The notes under the pieces: generated by a model
The model's database searches: none
Told to the model about the DNA's origin: nothing
Seen by the model: only the letters and a program-made list of their open reading frames with translations
Origin: Lacrimispora indolis DSM 755
GTDB taxonomy: Bacteria; Bacillota; Clostridia; Lachnospirales; Lachnospiraceae
Assembly: GCF_000526995.1 (NCBI RefSeq)
Contig: NZ_AZUI01000001.1
Span: 62,001-126,000, forward strand
Direction of reading: 5' to 3'
Length of the DNA: 64,000 nt
Part shown: in pieces, positions 8,451-17,572 of the stretch
Position numbering within the stretch: the first letter of the stretch is position 1
How the letters are laid out: each line of letters starts with the position of its first letter
Translations under genes and position numbers: made by a program

Positions 8451-9356
8451 TCATGCCTCCTTATCCGTATATTTGGTAAGTGTTAAGTAAAACGAAGCAA
8501 ATATCATAAGAAACAGGATGCACAGCACACCCACGGCGGAAGCCATGCCATAGTCCAGACTCTGGACCAGCTGCATCATGTAGGAAGTGATGATATTGGA
8601 AGAACCCGCCGGTCCTCCCTGTGTCATGGAATAAATCAGATCCGGAAAATTAAAGATCCAGATCACTCTGAGTAAAACCGTCAGCAATAACACGGAACGG
8701 ATACAAGGCACTGTGATTGCGGAAAACTTCTGAAACGGGTTTGCCCCATCCACATCAGCAGCTTCATATAGTTCTTCCGGAACCCCTCTTAAGGCAGCCG
8801 TGATCATGATTGTAAAAAATGGGATCCCATACCATATATTTGCTATAATACAGGAATACAGCGCCGTATTCTTACTTGCCAGCCAGCCTACAGGAAGGCG
8901 GATCAAGTGCAATTTCATCAGCAGGTCATTAATTACGCCGGAGGTACCGTTAAACATCCAGCGCCACATGATTCCGATAATAAATCCGGAGACTGCCCAG
9001 GGGAAAAAAATCAGGCCCTGGTACACACCGCTTCCCTTAAACTTCTTTTTTAAGAGCAGTGCCATGGCAAACCCTGTTACAAACTGGAAAAACAGGGAAA
9101 TCCCCACCCACTTGACGGTATTCCACATGGTGGAATAGAAGGTGTTGCTGGCACTGTGTTCAAATAGCTTTTTAAAATTATCAAATCCCACCCATTTGAT
9201 GTTTTTAATATTCATCAGGTTATAGCTTTGGAAGGCCATCATGGAACCCCTGATCATAGGATAGTAAGTAAATATAATAGGAATGATGACGGCGGGAAGA
9301 ACCATAAGAAAGATAAAACAGGCTCTTTTTAATTGCAGTCTCGATTTTTGTTTCAT
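8451..9356 (-). CDS. Sugar ABC transporter permease (MalF/UgpA family)
   Basis: 301-residue permease with a cytoplasmic basic N-terminus, about six transmembrane helices and the EAA loop EELYEAADVDGANPFQKFSA. It pairs with the downstream MalG-type permease as the heterodimeric channel of a CUT1 importer. It sits between the binding-protein gene and the second permease, spaced for co-transcription. Confidence 0.92.
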   Translation of the reverse strand: MKQKSRLQLKRACFIFLMVLPAVIIPIIFTYYPMIRGSMMAFQSYNLMNIKNIKWVGFDNFKKLFEHSASNTFYSTMWNTVKWVGISLFFQFVTGFAMALLLKKKFKGSGVYQGLIFFPWAVSGFIIGIMWRWMFNGTSGVINDLLMKLHLIRLPVGWLASKNTALYSCIIANIWYGIPFFTIMITAALRGVPEELYEAADVDGANPFQKFSAITVPCIRSVLLLTVLLRVIWIFNFPDLIYSMTQGGPAGSSNIITSYMMQLVQSLDYGMASAVGVLCILFLMIFASFYLTLTKYTDKEA

Positions 9357-9472
9357 ACCGCTTCCTCCTCTTTACTGCCTTTCTTCCATAAGAAGTCTGG
9401 AAGGAGACCTTTCTCCTTCCAGAAACTTCTTATGAAAATTTAATTCCTGTCTAGCGCTTTATTTCTTAATGC

Positions 9473-10852
9473 TTACCACTTCTGACCTTCATCCTGATAT
9501 GCTTTTGTCCAGAATTCATCCAGCCATTTTAACAGATCATCATCTGTGATCTCGTCGGTCAAATACTTCTGATACATGGTATCCACTTCTGTTTTATAGG
9601 TAGCAAATGCTTCGTACATCTGAGGATATGCCGCATGACGGTAAACTTCCGGTTCTTTTGCCATATCCATATACATGGCAAACCGTGCCTCTGAAAAATA
9701 ACTGTCTTTTTCTGCCGCGTTGCTGTGAATCGGAATGGTGGAATAATTCTTGGCAAAATATGTATTATTCTCGGAATTGGACAAGTACAAAAGGAAATCT
9801 GCTGCCTCATCGGGATGCTCCGTAAAGGATGTCATACCCCAGCCGGCAAATCCGTTTGGAAAAACTGCCTGCCCGGATGGTCCCTTGGGGAAGGGAACCA
9901 GATCCCACTGGTCATCCTGTAAATCAGCGGAGCAGGTCGCAATCACTTCCGGATCCTGAATCAGCATAGAGGTGGTTCCTCCAACAAAGCCTTGTACCAT
10001 TTCGGAAAAGCCCCATGCTATGGAATCCGTAGGAGATGCATTTTTAAATAGATCCTTATAGAAATGAAGTGCTTCCTTTACCTCCGGCAATGTAAAAATG
10101 GTTGCCCCATTGCCATCCTTTAAAAAATAACCGGCATTGGAATCTGCAAGCTTATCGGTACCGATCCAGCTCCAGTAGATTGTATCCGCATACTGGTAAC
10201 CGCTTGTGCCGCCGCGGAACGAATAACCAAAGCGGCTGCTTGCCGGATCCGTAATGGCAACCCCTGAATCATAAATGTCCTGCCAGGTTTCAGGCTGCTT
10301 CAAGCCTTTTTCCTTAAACCAGTCGGCCCTGTAGTAAAGACCTCTCTGATAGAATCCATAAGGGACCATGTAAGCTCCGTCTTTCATATAATGGATCACT
10401 TCCTTGGCCGAATCTGTCAAAGTGTCTTTTTCTGACCAGCTATCCAAATATTTCTGAAGATCTGCAATCCATTCATTGGTGACAAACTGGGTGATTGTGG
10501 AATCTCTCACTTCTACAATATCCACACCGCTTCCATTCATCAGCATCTGGGTGATTTTGGCATCGGCATTCTCCAACGGCGGGGACACAATATCAATCTT
10601 GACATTGGGATGCTCTGTTTCATACTTATCTGCAATTTCCCGTAAAATAACCGTTCGTTCCGGACTTGTCAGGGACTCTACCAGGCTGATGGTGACCGTT
10701 TCCCCCGTCTTTCCGCTGTCTTCCTTGGTGCTTTCTGTCTTTGCAGTTTCCCCGCTTGCTGATGTTGTCGCTTCTGTGGCTGTGTTTCCGCTGCATCCTG
10801 ACAGAACCGCCGCCACTGCCAGCGCCAATGCTGCTGCTCTCTTTTTTCTCAT
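9473..10852 (-). CDS. Sugar-binding lipoprotein (ABC transporter, family 1)
   Basis: 459 residues. A signal peptide ends in the lipobox LSGC, so the protein is predicted to be acylated at Cys19 or close to it and anchored outside the membrane. A Ser/Thr-rich linker follows, then the periplasmic-binding-protein fold typical of CUT1 sugar binders (ITQFVTNEWIADLQKYLDSW, PYGFYQRGLYYRADWFKEKG). It delivers the sugar to the two permeases downstream. The sequence does not define the ligand. A PLP enzyme is the immediate upstream neighbour (27 bp). Confidence 0.92.
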   Translation of the reverse strand: MRKKRAAALALAVAAVLSGCSGNTATEATTSASGETAKTESTKEDSGKTGETVTISLVESLTSPERTVILREIADKYETEHPNVKIDIVSPPLENADAKITQMLMNGSGVDIVEVRDSTITQFVTNEWIADLQKYLDSWSEKDTLTDSAKEVIHYMKDGAYMVPYGFYQRGLYYRADWFKEKGLKQPETWQDIYDSGVAITDPASSRFGYSFRGGTSGYQYADTIYWSWIGTDKLADSNAGYFLKDGNGATIFTLPEVKEALHFYKDLFKNASPTDSIAWGFSEMVQGFVGGTTSMLIQDPEVIATCSADLQDDQWDLVPFPKGPSGQAVFPNGFAGWGMTSFTEHPDEAADFLLYLSNSENNTYFAKNYSTIPIHSNAAEKDSYFSEARFAMYMDMAKEPEVYRHAAYPQMYEAFATYKTEVDTMYQKYLTDEITDDDLLKWLDEFWTKAYQDEGQKW

Positions 10853-10879
10853 CTTTTCTCCTCCTTTTATTTGTTTTGC

Positions 10880-12064
10880 TTATATTTGAGCAAGAGCCGA
10901 TTCCAAATCTGAAATCAGGGCCTCTGTACCTTCCAATCCGCAATGAATTCGGATAATCTTCTGGGAGCCGCCCAAAACCTTGCATCGATCCTCTTCCATC
11001 CTTGCATGGGGTAAAAATGCCAGACTTTCAAACCCTCCCCATGATACACCGATCTTAAATATCCGAAGGCTTTCCGCTAGTTTTTCAGCGTCCTTTAAGG
11101 TTCCATGAATCTCAAAGCTTAAAAGTCCCGTATTTCCTGACTGTTGTTTCTTCATCAGCAGGTATTGGGGATGAGATTCCAGACCGGGATAATACACGTT
11201 CTTTACTTTGGGATGGGTTTCCAGGAACCTGGCGACCGCCATCGCTGTTTCCTGATGCTGTGCAATGCGGACAGCCATTGTGCGAAGTCCGCGGATCATC
11301 AGCCAGGCCTCCATGGGTCCTGCAATACCGCCTAACAGTTCCCTGTTTGCTGTCAGTTTCTTCATCAAACCAGGATCCTTCACTGCCAGCATGCCTCCGA
11401 TGATATCACTGTGGCCTCCAATATACTTTGAAGTGGTGTGCATTACAATATCTGCGCCAAGAGTAAGGGGCTGCTGGTAAATGGGAGTGCAGAACGTATT
11501 GTCAATATAGACAAGGGCCTGATGTTTTTTTGCGATATTGGAGACCGCTTCAATGTCCTGGAGGGAAAATACAAGAGAAGAAGGGCTTTCCAGAACAATT
11601 AAGTCTGTTTTGTCCGTTATGTTTTCTTCAAATTCCTCCAAACAGTCTCCCTTTACAAAGGTGGTGGAAATGTCCATGTGTTCTTTGCAGTATCCGGTCA
11701 GAAAATCTCTTAACGGACCATAGGAATTATGGATGCATATTACATGACTGCCTGTTTTGCATACGGTCAGTACTGCTGTTGTTGCAGCCGCCATGCCCGA
11801 CGCAAATGCCAGGGCTCCTGCTCCATGCTCCAAAGCCGCAATTTTATCTTCCAGAATCCTGACTGTGGGATTCTGTACTCTGCCGTAACAATATTTGTGT
11901 TTATCCGTCCGGTCAAAATCATAGTATTCATCTATGGTTTCAAATACATTAAGGGAATTCATGAAAATCGGCGGAACAACCGCATTATAGTAATGCTCAT
12001 ATTCCTCTCCGTAATGGGCTGTAATTAATTTATCACTTTTTAAGTAACGGCTCTGATCTGACAT
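10880..12064 (-). CDS. Cys/Met-metabolism PLP-dependent lyase/synthase
   Basis: 394 residues, usual length for the cystathionine gamma-synthase / beta-lyase / methionine gamma-lyase family. Visible signatures are YGRVQNPT near residue 60 (phosphate-binding Tyr/Arg), FASGMAA around 87-93, the cofactor Asp in YIDNTF (D188), and the Schiff-base lysine K213 in HTTSKYIGGHSD. The C-terminus has the expected IRIHCGLEG. Which reaction it performs cannot be read from motifs. Its position as first gene of a sugar ABC operon, just behind a GntR gene, is unusual and suggests that the imported solute is an amino-acid or sulfur conjugate, or that the enzyme acts on a product of it. Confidence 0.88.
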   Translation of the reverse strand: MSDQSRYLKSDKLITAHYGEEYEHYYNAVVPPIFMNSLNVFETIDEYYDFDRTDKHKYCYGRVQNPTVRILEDKIAALEHGAGALAFASGMAAATTAVLTVCKTGSHVICIHNSYGPLRDFLTGYCKEHMDISTTFVKGDCLEEFEENITDKTDLIVLESPSSLVFSLQDIEAVSNIAKKHQALVYIDNTFCTPIYQQPLTLGADIVMHTTSKYIGGHSDIIGGMLAVKDPGLMKKLTANRELLGGIAGPMEAWLMIRGLRTMAVRIAQHQETAMAVARFLETHPKVKNVYYPGLESHPQYLLMKKQQSGNTGLLSFEIHGTLKDAEKLAESLRIFKIGVSWGGFESLAFLPHARMEEDRCKVLGGSQKIIRIHCGLEGTEALISDLESALAQI

Positions 12065-12133
12065 ATTTCTACCTCTTTTCTCATTTGATTCTTTGTCCTA
12101 TATGCTATATGCTATAATATAGGTTAATTTGTT

Positions 12134-12156
12134 ATAAAACATATTTGATGTATTAT
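12134..12156. promoter_or_regulatory. Candidate GntR operator upstream of the PLP-ABC operon
   Basis: Near-perfect dyad ATAAAACAT-N5-ATGTATTAT (8 of 9 matches between arms) in the 98-bp gap between gntR and the PLP gene. The A/T-rich stretch beside it (TATATTATAG on the minus strand) could supply the promoter -10. A FadR-type regulator is encoded next door, so this is its most likely target. Confidence 0.45.
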
Positions 12157-12162
12157 AAATCA

Positions 12163-12846
12163 TTATATCTGCTTTTTAATATCCCGGTACACTGCATCTA
12201 ACAATTGTTCATTGATGATCTGTGCTTTCTTCACATTTTTTCCCCGGATCGCTTCATACAGTTTTTCATGCAATGGCAGGCTTTCTAAAAAAGGATCTTC
12301 CATATTGAGGGGAAATTCCCAGAACTGATCCATTACATGGCTGATGGACAAAATCAACTGATACATAATATCATTATGGGACAAACGGTATATGGTATAA
12401 TGGAACAGTTTGTCCTCTTCTGTCTGCCTTACCCCCTGATGATATTTTTCCATTAATACCTTGGTAATATCACCCAGTTCTTTCAGTTCTTCTTCGGTAA
12501 CCGTATGTATCACCATTCGGAGGATTTCACGTTCCAGAATCTTACGCACTTCCAGAGCTTCTAAAAGCTTTCCTTTTTCCTTGGTAAAATCAATCAGTGA
12601 TAAAAATGCACTGTCCTTCTGACTGCCTACGTACACACCCTTTCCATTCCTCACTTCCAGAACATTACGCGCCTCCAGGGTCTTCATGGCTTCTCTTAAG
12701 GAAGTTCTGCTTACCCCCATCATTTCCAGCAGCTGTTCCTGGGAAGGAAGCCTGTCTCCTGCTTTTAAATCATTTTCTTCAATATAATTCTGTATATAAC
12801 GAATAATCTCTAACTGAAGGGATGTCCGTTGTATCTTATTAGCCAT
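12163..12846 (-). CDS. GntR-family (FadR/FCD subgroup) transcriptional regulator
   Basis: 227 residues. The N-terminal winged helix-turn-helix (about 1-75) has the GntR signature GDRLPSQEQLLEMMGVSRTSLREAMKTLE. An all-helical effector domain of about 150 residues follows (ILEREILRMVIHTVTEEE...), the FCD arrangement that binds small carboxylates or sugar acids, often with a metal. It is upstream of, and co-directional with, the PLP enzyme and sugar ABC genes, which it probably represses. Confidence 0.9.
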   Translation of the reverse strand: MANKIQRTSLQLEIIRYIQNYIEENDLKAGDRLPSQEQLLEMMGVSRTSLREAMKTLEARNVLEVRNGKGVYVGSQKDSAFLSLIDFTKEKGKLLEALEVRKILEREILRMVIHTVTEEELKELGDITKVLMEKYHQGVRQTEEDKLFHYTIYRLSHNDIMYQLILSISHVMDQFWEFPLNMEDPFLESLPLHEKLYEAIRGKNVKKAQIINEQLLDAVYRDIKKQI

Positions 12847-13009
12847 CTGTTATCTCTCGCATCTCTTTATTTACGTTTAACTTACCACACGATGGGTTAT
12901 ATGTCAATATTAATTAATTTTTATTTTTTCTCCTCATTTTCATGTGCATAATGTACAAATATCATCCAATATATCTTTTTTGCATGATGGCTTTCTGCTT
13001 TTTTGATAT

Positions 13010-13047
13010 ATACAGAAAAAGACGCGACAGTTTCTTGCCACGCCTTT
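13010..13047 (-). terminator. Hairpin plus T-run in the gntR-aldolase gap
   Basis: On the minus strand AAAGGCGTG (13039-13047) pairs, with two G-U pairs, with CGCGTCTTT (13018-13026), followed by TTTTTCTGT. The sequence resembles the terminator at 20825-20856 in both stem and loop. Confidence 0.5.
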
Positions 13048-13220
13048 GTATTGGTCAAATTATAGTCATGAGTTCTCTCTGTGTCAATACCATTCCATTG
13101 GTTCTTTGAATTATTATGCGGATTCATTTGAAAATGAATCAATACCATTTGCGTGCTTCAATAAAAAAGACGTCCGGCCCACTCCGCAAATCCGTGATGT
13201 CCAGCCGAGCGCACAAATTT

Positions 13221-13260
13221 ACAGGGACCGTATAACTAATGTGAGTAATACGGTCCCTGT
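13221..13260. repeat. Strong hairpin after the aldolase gene
   Basis: ACAGGGACCGTAT (13221-13233) is perfectly complementary to ATACGGTCCCTGT (13248-13260) with a 14-nt loop. Neither flank has a long T-run, so it may be a terminator lacking a U-tract or an mRNA 3'-end stabiliser for the PTS operon that ends at 13352. Confidence 0.6.
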
Positions 13261-13351
13261 TCTCAGACTACCTTATTTTCCGGCATCCCCCTTTTATTGC
13301 ACACACTGACGTAGAATCTATTCTAACACATATACCATCTTTTTCAAATCA

Positions 13352-14203
13352 TCAGCCTTTTCCTGCGCAGCCACAGGTTGTCATCTTTTCTTTCACAAAT
13401 CGTTTTACTTTACTGATACCGGCTGAACCGTATTTTTTAGGATCAATAGTATCCGGGTTCTCCTTCAGCACTTCTTTTACACCTTCACTGTAAGCAATTC
13501 TCAGTTCAGTCGCATAATTCACTTTACATATGCCGCGTTCGATTGCCATCTTCACGGTTTCATCCGGCACACCTGAGGCACCGTGGAGCACCAGCGGTAT
13601 AGCAACTGCCCTGGCAATTTCGGATAACCGCTCCAAATCCAGTTTTGGTTCGCCCTTGTAGATACCGTGTGCTGTACCAATCGCCACCGCAAGGGAGTTC
13701 ACGCCAGTCTTCTCGACAAACGTTTTCGCTTCTTCCGGATCTGTGTAGGCACTGCCTTCGCCTCCATCTAAATCATCCTCCTTGCCGCCAACCTTCCCAA
13801 GCTCCGCTTCAACCGGTATATTGGAAGGCATACAGGCTTCGACAACGCGTCTGGATAGTTCAATGTTTGCTTCAAAAGCTTCATGGGAACCGTCGATCAT
13901 GATCGAAGTGTAACCGGTCCGCAGTGCCTGCATTGCCAGTCTAAAATCAGATCCATGGTCCAGATGCAGAACCACGGGGACTTTTGCCCGCTCCGCCGCG
14001 GTTTTTACATTTGCCAGATACAAGTCCAGTCCCGCATATTTAACAGTAGAAGGCGTTGTCTGCAAAATCACTGGGGCATTCAACTCCTCGGCAGCCTGGA
14101 TCACCGCCATGACCATCTCCATATTTTCAACATTAAATGCCCCTACTGCATAACGACCGTTCCTGGCATCTGACAATATTTGACTAGTTGTTACTAAAGG
14201 CAT
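13352..14203 (-). CDS. Class II fructose/tagatose-bisphosphate aldolase
   Basis: 283 residues. The zinc-dependent class II aldolase fold is recognised by LHLDHGSD (H83 zinc ligand, D82 catalytic), AELGKVGGKEDD, GTAHGIY and LHGASGVPD. The product would be glyceraldehyde-3-phosphate plus DHAP from fructose- or tagatose-1,6-bisphosphate. Last gene of the PTS operon, 15 bp after the PfkB kinase. That pairing (6-phosphate kinase, then bisphosphate aldolase) is the lower half of tagatose/amino-sugar pathways, favouring a GatY/KbaY/AgaY-like role; housekeeping FBP aldolase cannot be excluded by motif alone. Confidence 0.9.
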   Translation of the reverse strand: MPLVTTSQILSDARNGRYAVGAFNVENMEMVMAVIQAAEELNAPVILQTTPSTVKYAGLDLYLANVKTAAERAKVPVVLHLDHGSDFRLAMQALRTGYTSIMIDGSHEAFEANIELSRRVVEACMPSNIPVEAELGKVGGKEDDLDGGEGSAYTDPEEAKTFVEKTGVNSLAVAIGTAHGIYKGEPKLDLERLSEIARAVAIPLVLHGASGVPDETVKMAIERGICKVNYATELRIAYSEGVKEVLKENPDTIDPKKYGSAGISKVKRFVKEKMTTCGCAGKG

Positions 14204-14218
14204 ATATTCCCTCTTTCC

Positions 14219-15148
14219 TTATATCCTGCTCACGGTTACACCGTCCAGGATTGTTTCCAGGTTCTCTTGTTCAAAATATCCTGTTCTTATTGATAATGCG
14301 TTTGCAGCAGAGACTGCCACAGCATATGACAGACAATCCTTAGAAGCTTTATTCATCTCCAATGCCGCTGCAAATGAAGCCACCATGGAATCTCCGCAGC
14401 CAACTGTATTGACAGCTTTAATTTTTCCCGGTTTTCCATGATAGACTCCCTCATCACAGACCAACACTGCGCCGTCAGAACCCAAAGATATGAGCACATA
14501 TTTTATCCCCATATCATGAAGCTTCTGTGCCCAGATCTTGACATCCTCAATGGAATCAATCTTACAGCCGAATAAATCCTCCAGTTCCTCGCGGTTGGGT
14601 TTTACAAGATCAGGTTTTGCTGCCAGCGCAGCTTTTAAGTATTCTCCACTGGTGTCAAGCAATACCAGCTTATTGGCTTTCTTGGCAATTTTTATTAAAT
14701 CGGCATATATTCCTTTGCCAAAGCCTACGGGTACACTGCCGGATATGGTAACAATACTTCCCTCTTGTATAACATTACGGAAAAAGTTCAGAAACTCCCT
14801 CTGTTCTGCTTCTGTCACCTCAAAACCTGGCTCCAAAAACTCTGTGGAAGTATTATCTTCCGTCAGAATGTTGATGCAGCTTCTGGTTTCACCATCGACA
14901 TGGAAGAAATCATGGGCAACGCCATCATGTTCCAAAAGTTCCAGAAGATAGTCACCATTATATCCGCCGACAATTCCAGTCGCCTTAACCGGAACCTTGC
15001 ACAAACTTGCCACACGTGCCACATTCAGACCCTTGCCGCCGGCACTGTTTCGGCACCCAATCACTCTCATGACTGACCCTGGCTCTACACTGCCGCTGAT
15101 GGTATACGCCTTGTCAACGGATGCATTCAATGTTACTGTTATTATCAT
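14219..15148 (-). CDS. PfkB-family kinase (tagatose-6-P / fructose-1-P kinase type)
   Basis: 309 residues from the ATG at 15146-15148, which has GAGGG upstream inside an in-frame GTG codon used by the longer reading (15160). PfkB/ribokinase-fold features: ITVTLNASVDKAY at the N-terminus and RNSAGGKGLNVARV (substrate loop), as in 1-phosphofructokinase and LacC, plus the C-terminal VNTVGCGDSMVASF with the catalytic base Asp. It probably phosphorylates tagatose-6-P or fructose-6-P made by the upstream SIS enzyme, feeding the aldolase downstream. Confidence 0.9.
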   Translation of the reverse strand: MIITVTLNASVDKAYTISGSVEPGSVMRVIGCRNSAGGKGLNVARVASLCKVPVKATGIVGGYNGDYLLELLEHDGVAHDFFHVDGETRSCINILTEDNTSTEFLEPGFEVTEAEQREFLNFFRNVIQEGSIVTISGSVPVGFGKGIYADLIKIAKKANKLVLLDTSGEYLKAALAAKPDLVKPNREELEDLFGCKIDSIEDVKIWAQKLHDMGIKYVLISLGSDGAVLVCDEGVYHGKPGKIKAVNTVGCGDSMVASFAAALEMNKASKDCLSYAVAVSAANALSIRTGYFEQENLETILDGVTVSRI

Positions 15149-15169
15149 AGAATCCCTCACGCACCCCTG

Positions 15170-16210
15170 TTAAAGCTGAATCCATGGTGACAGCCCGTCC
15201 GGCTGATCAGGATTCGCCCCGGTCTCTCCAGATTTGAAGTAAGACACCAGCTGGTTAATGGCGAGAAATGGCAGGCCCATTACCGGATAGCTCAAGTTTC
15301 TGCCAAAATAAATATTACAAATACCATCCAGCTCCATCGCTTCATTTGTATATACGATAATAGCAGCACCTTTTTTCTTTAAATCCTCCAGCAATGCTTT
15401 CTGCAGCTCAGGAGAATGACCGGACATGGGCATGATGACCAGTGTTTCTTTACCGATCATCACCATCGGGCCATGGCGCGAATCCAGCATATGATAATAG
15501 TTACTGGGCAGCTGGCAGATCTCTTTAAATGTTAAAGAACCCTCTTCACAAATACCACTGAGTTCGGCATCTCCCAATACGACGGCATGGTTCCATGGAA
15601 GCGCCGCCATTTTTTTCAGCTCTGCTTCCCACTGTTTTATATATTCATCACCATGGCTGACCACCAGTTGCAGTTCTGCCAACTGAGCCTGATTTTCTGA
15701 TAACATTCCGACTATGTAGAGCCATGCAAAATACAGGCAGGAGACCGTCCTTGTCTGGCAGACACTGTTATCAAAAGCCCAGGGCATTGTCAATGTGAGA
15801 TCACTGATCTTGCCGGCTGTTGAATTTTCTTTGCACACAATCGAAATCACCTGTATCTTGCAGATTTCCCGTATTTTGGTCACTGCTTGAATGATTTCCG
15901 TTGTTTCACCGGAACGGGATATGGCCACAACGATGGCGTTTTCAAAAATCGCCTGATAGCGGTCTCCATGAATGAGCACGTCACCGGCAGCCATCGCCAG
16001 ACCGACCCGCTTTAAGCCTGTCATAGTATTCTGGGCATAGGATTTTGCTACGGAATAGCTGGATCCGCAGCCCAAAAAGATAATATTGCTATCTGAATTG
16101 TCATCCAAAATCTTCTTGATTGTATCTATGTATCCAGACAGATACTCTTTTGTCTGTCCCATGGATGTATATTGTTCTCTGATTTCCTGCAGCGTGAGCA
16201 TTTGAATCAC
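15170..16210 (-). CDS. SIS-domain sugar isomerase/deglycase (AgaS/FrlB-like)
   Basis: 346 residues with two SIS (sugar isomerase) domains. The first has FLGCGSSYSVAKSYA and AISRSGETTEI (phosphosugar-binding Ser/Thr); the second starts around residue 200 with LGDAELSGICEEGSLTFKEICQLPS and SRHGPMVMI. This is the GlmS-isomerase-like layout shared by AgaS (galactosamine-6-P deaminase/isomerase) and FrlB/GfrE-type ketosamine-6-phosphate deglycases. No glutaminase domain is present, so it is catabolic. Together with the mannose-family PTS, kinase and aldolase it likely releases the amine from an imported phosphorylated amino sugar or Amadori compound. Confidence 0.85.
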   Translation of the reverse strand: MIQMLTLQEIREQYTSMGQTKEYLSGYIDTIKKILDDNSDSNIIFLGCGSSYSVAKSYAQNTMTGLKRVGLAMAAGDVLIHGDRYQAIFENAIVVAISRSGETTEIIQAVTKIREICKIQVISIVCKENSTAGKISDLTLTMPWAFDNSVCQTRTVSCLYFAWLYIVGMLSENQAQLAELQLVVSHGDEYIKQWEAELKKMAALPWNHAVVLGDAELSGICEEGSLTFKEICQLPSNYYHMLDSRHGPMVMIGKETLVIMPMSGHSPELQKALLEDLKKKGAAIIVYTNEAMELDGICNIYFGRNLSYPVMGLPFLAINQLVSYFKSGETGANPDQPDGLSPWIQL

Positions 16211-16221
16211 CTTGATTGGAA

Positions 16222-16665
16222 TTAAATTCCATCTTCCCTTTCATTATTTGTTGTTTTCACAGACGGTGCGGGCACAAAGCAGTTAATGCTTTCTCTTCCC
16301 TTGACAATCATGCTGTGTGTAAGTTCTTTTAATGTCATACCCTCTCCCTCAAAAATACCGGCAATCACCATAGGGAAGTTGCTCCCAGATATTACCTCTA
16401 TATTTAATTGGGGATTTTTCATTTTTATCATGACCGACTGGTTATAAGGCGAACCACCTGTCAGGTCAGATAAAATCAGGATTTCTTCATAATCCTTCTG
16501 AAGTTCCTCCAAGGCATTAAGTAATTTTCCCTCTAAATCATCTGTGCTGTAGGACTCAAGGAAATCCACACCAACCAGCCGGTTGGTCCTCCCTGCCACC
16601 AACTCGACCGCTGAAATGATTCCTGATGCAAAATTCCCATGTCCTGTGATCAAAAAGCCTGTCAT
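16222..16665 (-). CDS. PTS EIIA component, mannose/sorbose family
   Basis: 147 residues from the ATG at 16663-16665 (GAGGCG upstream; a longer in-frame start at 16683 adds six residues). The active-site His lies in FLITGHGNFASG, and LSDLTGGSPYN is conserved in EIIA-Man proteins. It takes phosphate from HPr and passes it to the EIIB encoded at 19178-19654. The gene sits away from the IIB-IIC-IID trio, behind the HAD gene. Confidence 0.92.
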   Translation of the reverse strand: MTGFLITGHGNFASGIISAVELVAGRTNRLVGVDFLESYSTDDLEGKLLNALEELQKDYEEILILSDLTGGSPYNQSVMIKMKNPQLNIEVISGSNFPMVIAGIFEGEGMTLKELTHSMIVKGRESINCFVPAPSVKTTNNEREDGI

Positions 16666-16695
16666 AAAACGCCTCTTTTCCAATTAATAATCCGC

Positions 16696-17568
16696 TTAAT
16701 AGTTGGCGGTAATATACCGTATCGCATCTGCCACAGCATCATCGGCATTGCTTCCGGTAATAAATTCACTGATTGCCCTCACTTCATTCGCTGCATTGGC
16801 CGGAGACATGGCAACAGCTGATTCCCGAAGCATAGAAATATCATTCATTCCATCGCCGATTGATGCCACATTTTCCCTACTCAAATGCCGCAATTGTGTG
16901 AGATACTTAAGTGCCGCAGCTTTTGAACAATTACGCCCGATAATATCCACCGTATGATCAGTAGATAACAGGGCGGTTACATTATCAAATCCACTGATAA
17001 ACTCCCTGACTTTTATAATCACCTCAGGATCAAAGGTATGAACTGAAATCATATAACAAGAATTTCCATCTGCGAAATAACTGCGGAGGTCAGGCACGAT
17101 TTCAACTCCCACCTGGGTCAGCATTTCTTCCCTCATATAGGTAATTTGGGCCGGTGAGACCAGAGAACCTCTTTGCTTGAGGCTTTCCGATTCTTTATCC
17201 AGCAGATCTTCCCAGTTTTCGGGTATCAGATAGCTCCTGCTCGTACTGATCCCATAGCAGATACGATGTTCTTCCATGAAATTGATTATTCCATTCAGGC
17301 CTTCTGTGGGAAACCAGCGGCCATAAATCTGCTCCTTGCAGCTATTAAATATACATGCACCGTTGTTGGAAATAATAGCCGGATAGATCTGGCTTTGACG
17401 GCAGATTTCATAAGCATCACAATAGATCCGCCCTGTTGCAATCACGAACTCGATGCCGGCATGTTCCAGACTCCGTATCGCGGCGGCATTCTTCTCACTG
17501 ATTCGGAAATCAAGTCCCAGCAACGTGCCATCCATATCGCTGACAAACATTTTTATCTTATTACCCAT
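16696..17568 (-). CDS. HAD-superfamily Cof-type sugar phosphatase
   Basis: 290 residues from the ATG at 17566-17568, five bases after the EIID stop; a longer in-frame start overlaps EIID and is less likely. HAD motifs: I = FVSDMDGTLLG (nucleophile and acid/base Asp), II = VIATGR, III Lys around LKYLTQLR, IV = IGDGMNDISML. The type IIB cap is typical of Cof proteins. It may dephosphorylate a sugar phosphate to relieve stress or trim a pathway intermediate. Confidence 0.88.
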   Translation of the reverse strand: MGNKIKMFVSDMDGTLLGLDFRISEKNAAAIRSLEHAGIEFVIATGRIYCDAYEICRQSQIYPAIISNNGACIFNSCKEQIYGRWFPTEGLNGIINFMEEHRICYGISTSRSYLIPENWEDLLDKESESLKQRGSLVSPAQITYMREEMLTQVGVEIVPDLRSYFADGNSCYMISVHTFDPEVIIKVREFISGFDNVTALLSTDHTVDIIGRNCSKAAALKYLTQLRHLSRENVASIGDGMNDISMLRESAVAMSPANAANEVRAISEFITGSNADDAVADAIRYITANY

Positions 17569-17572
17569 GTTT

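Larger units (their letters stand above)
12847..13351. other. 505-bp intergenic region without a convincing gene
   Basis: No ORF here has a ribosome site plus protein-like sequence. It contains a minus-strand terminator (13010-13047), a palindrome GATTCATTT-GA-AAATGAATC (13121-13140) flanked by two copies of TCAATACCATT, and a 13-bp-stem hairpin (13221-13260). Confidence 0.6.

Noticed and set aside
9559..10985. Overlapping ORFs of 60-137 codons on both strands within the sugar-binding protein gene
   Set aside because: Shadow frames of a clear lipoprotein and PLP-enzyme gene; no independent start signals.
12921..13148. 75-codon minus-strand ORF in the gap before gntR
   Set aside because: No ribosome site or protein-like pattern; it crosses a terminator hairpin and a palindrome.
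13084..13149. Direct repeats TCAATACCATT flanking the palindrome GATTCATTTGAAAATGAATC
   Set aside because: Looks like a possible mini-element, but no transposase, target duplication or second copy is visible in the window.
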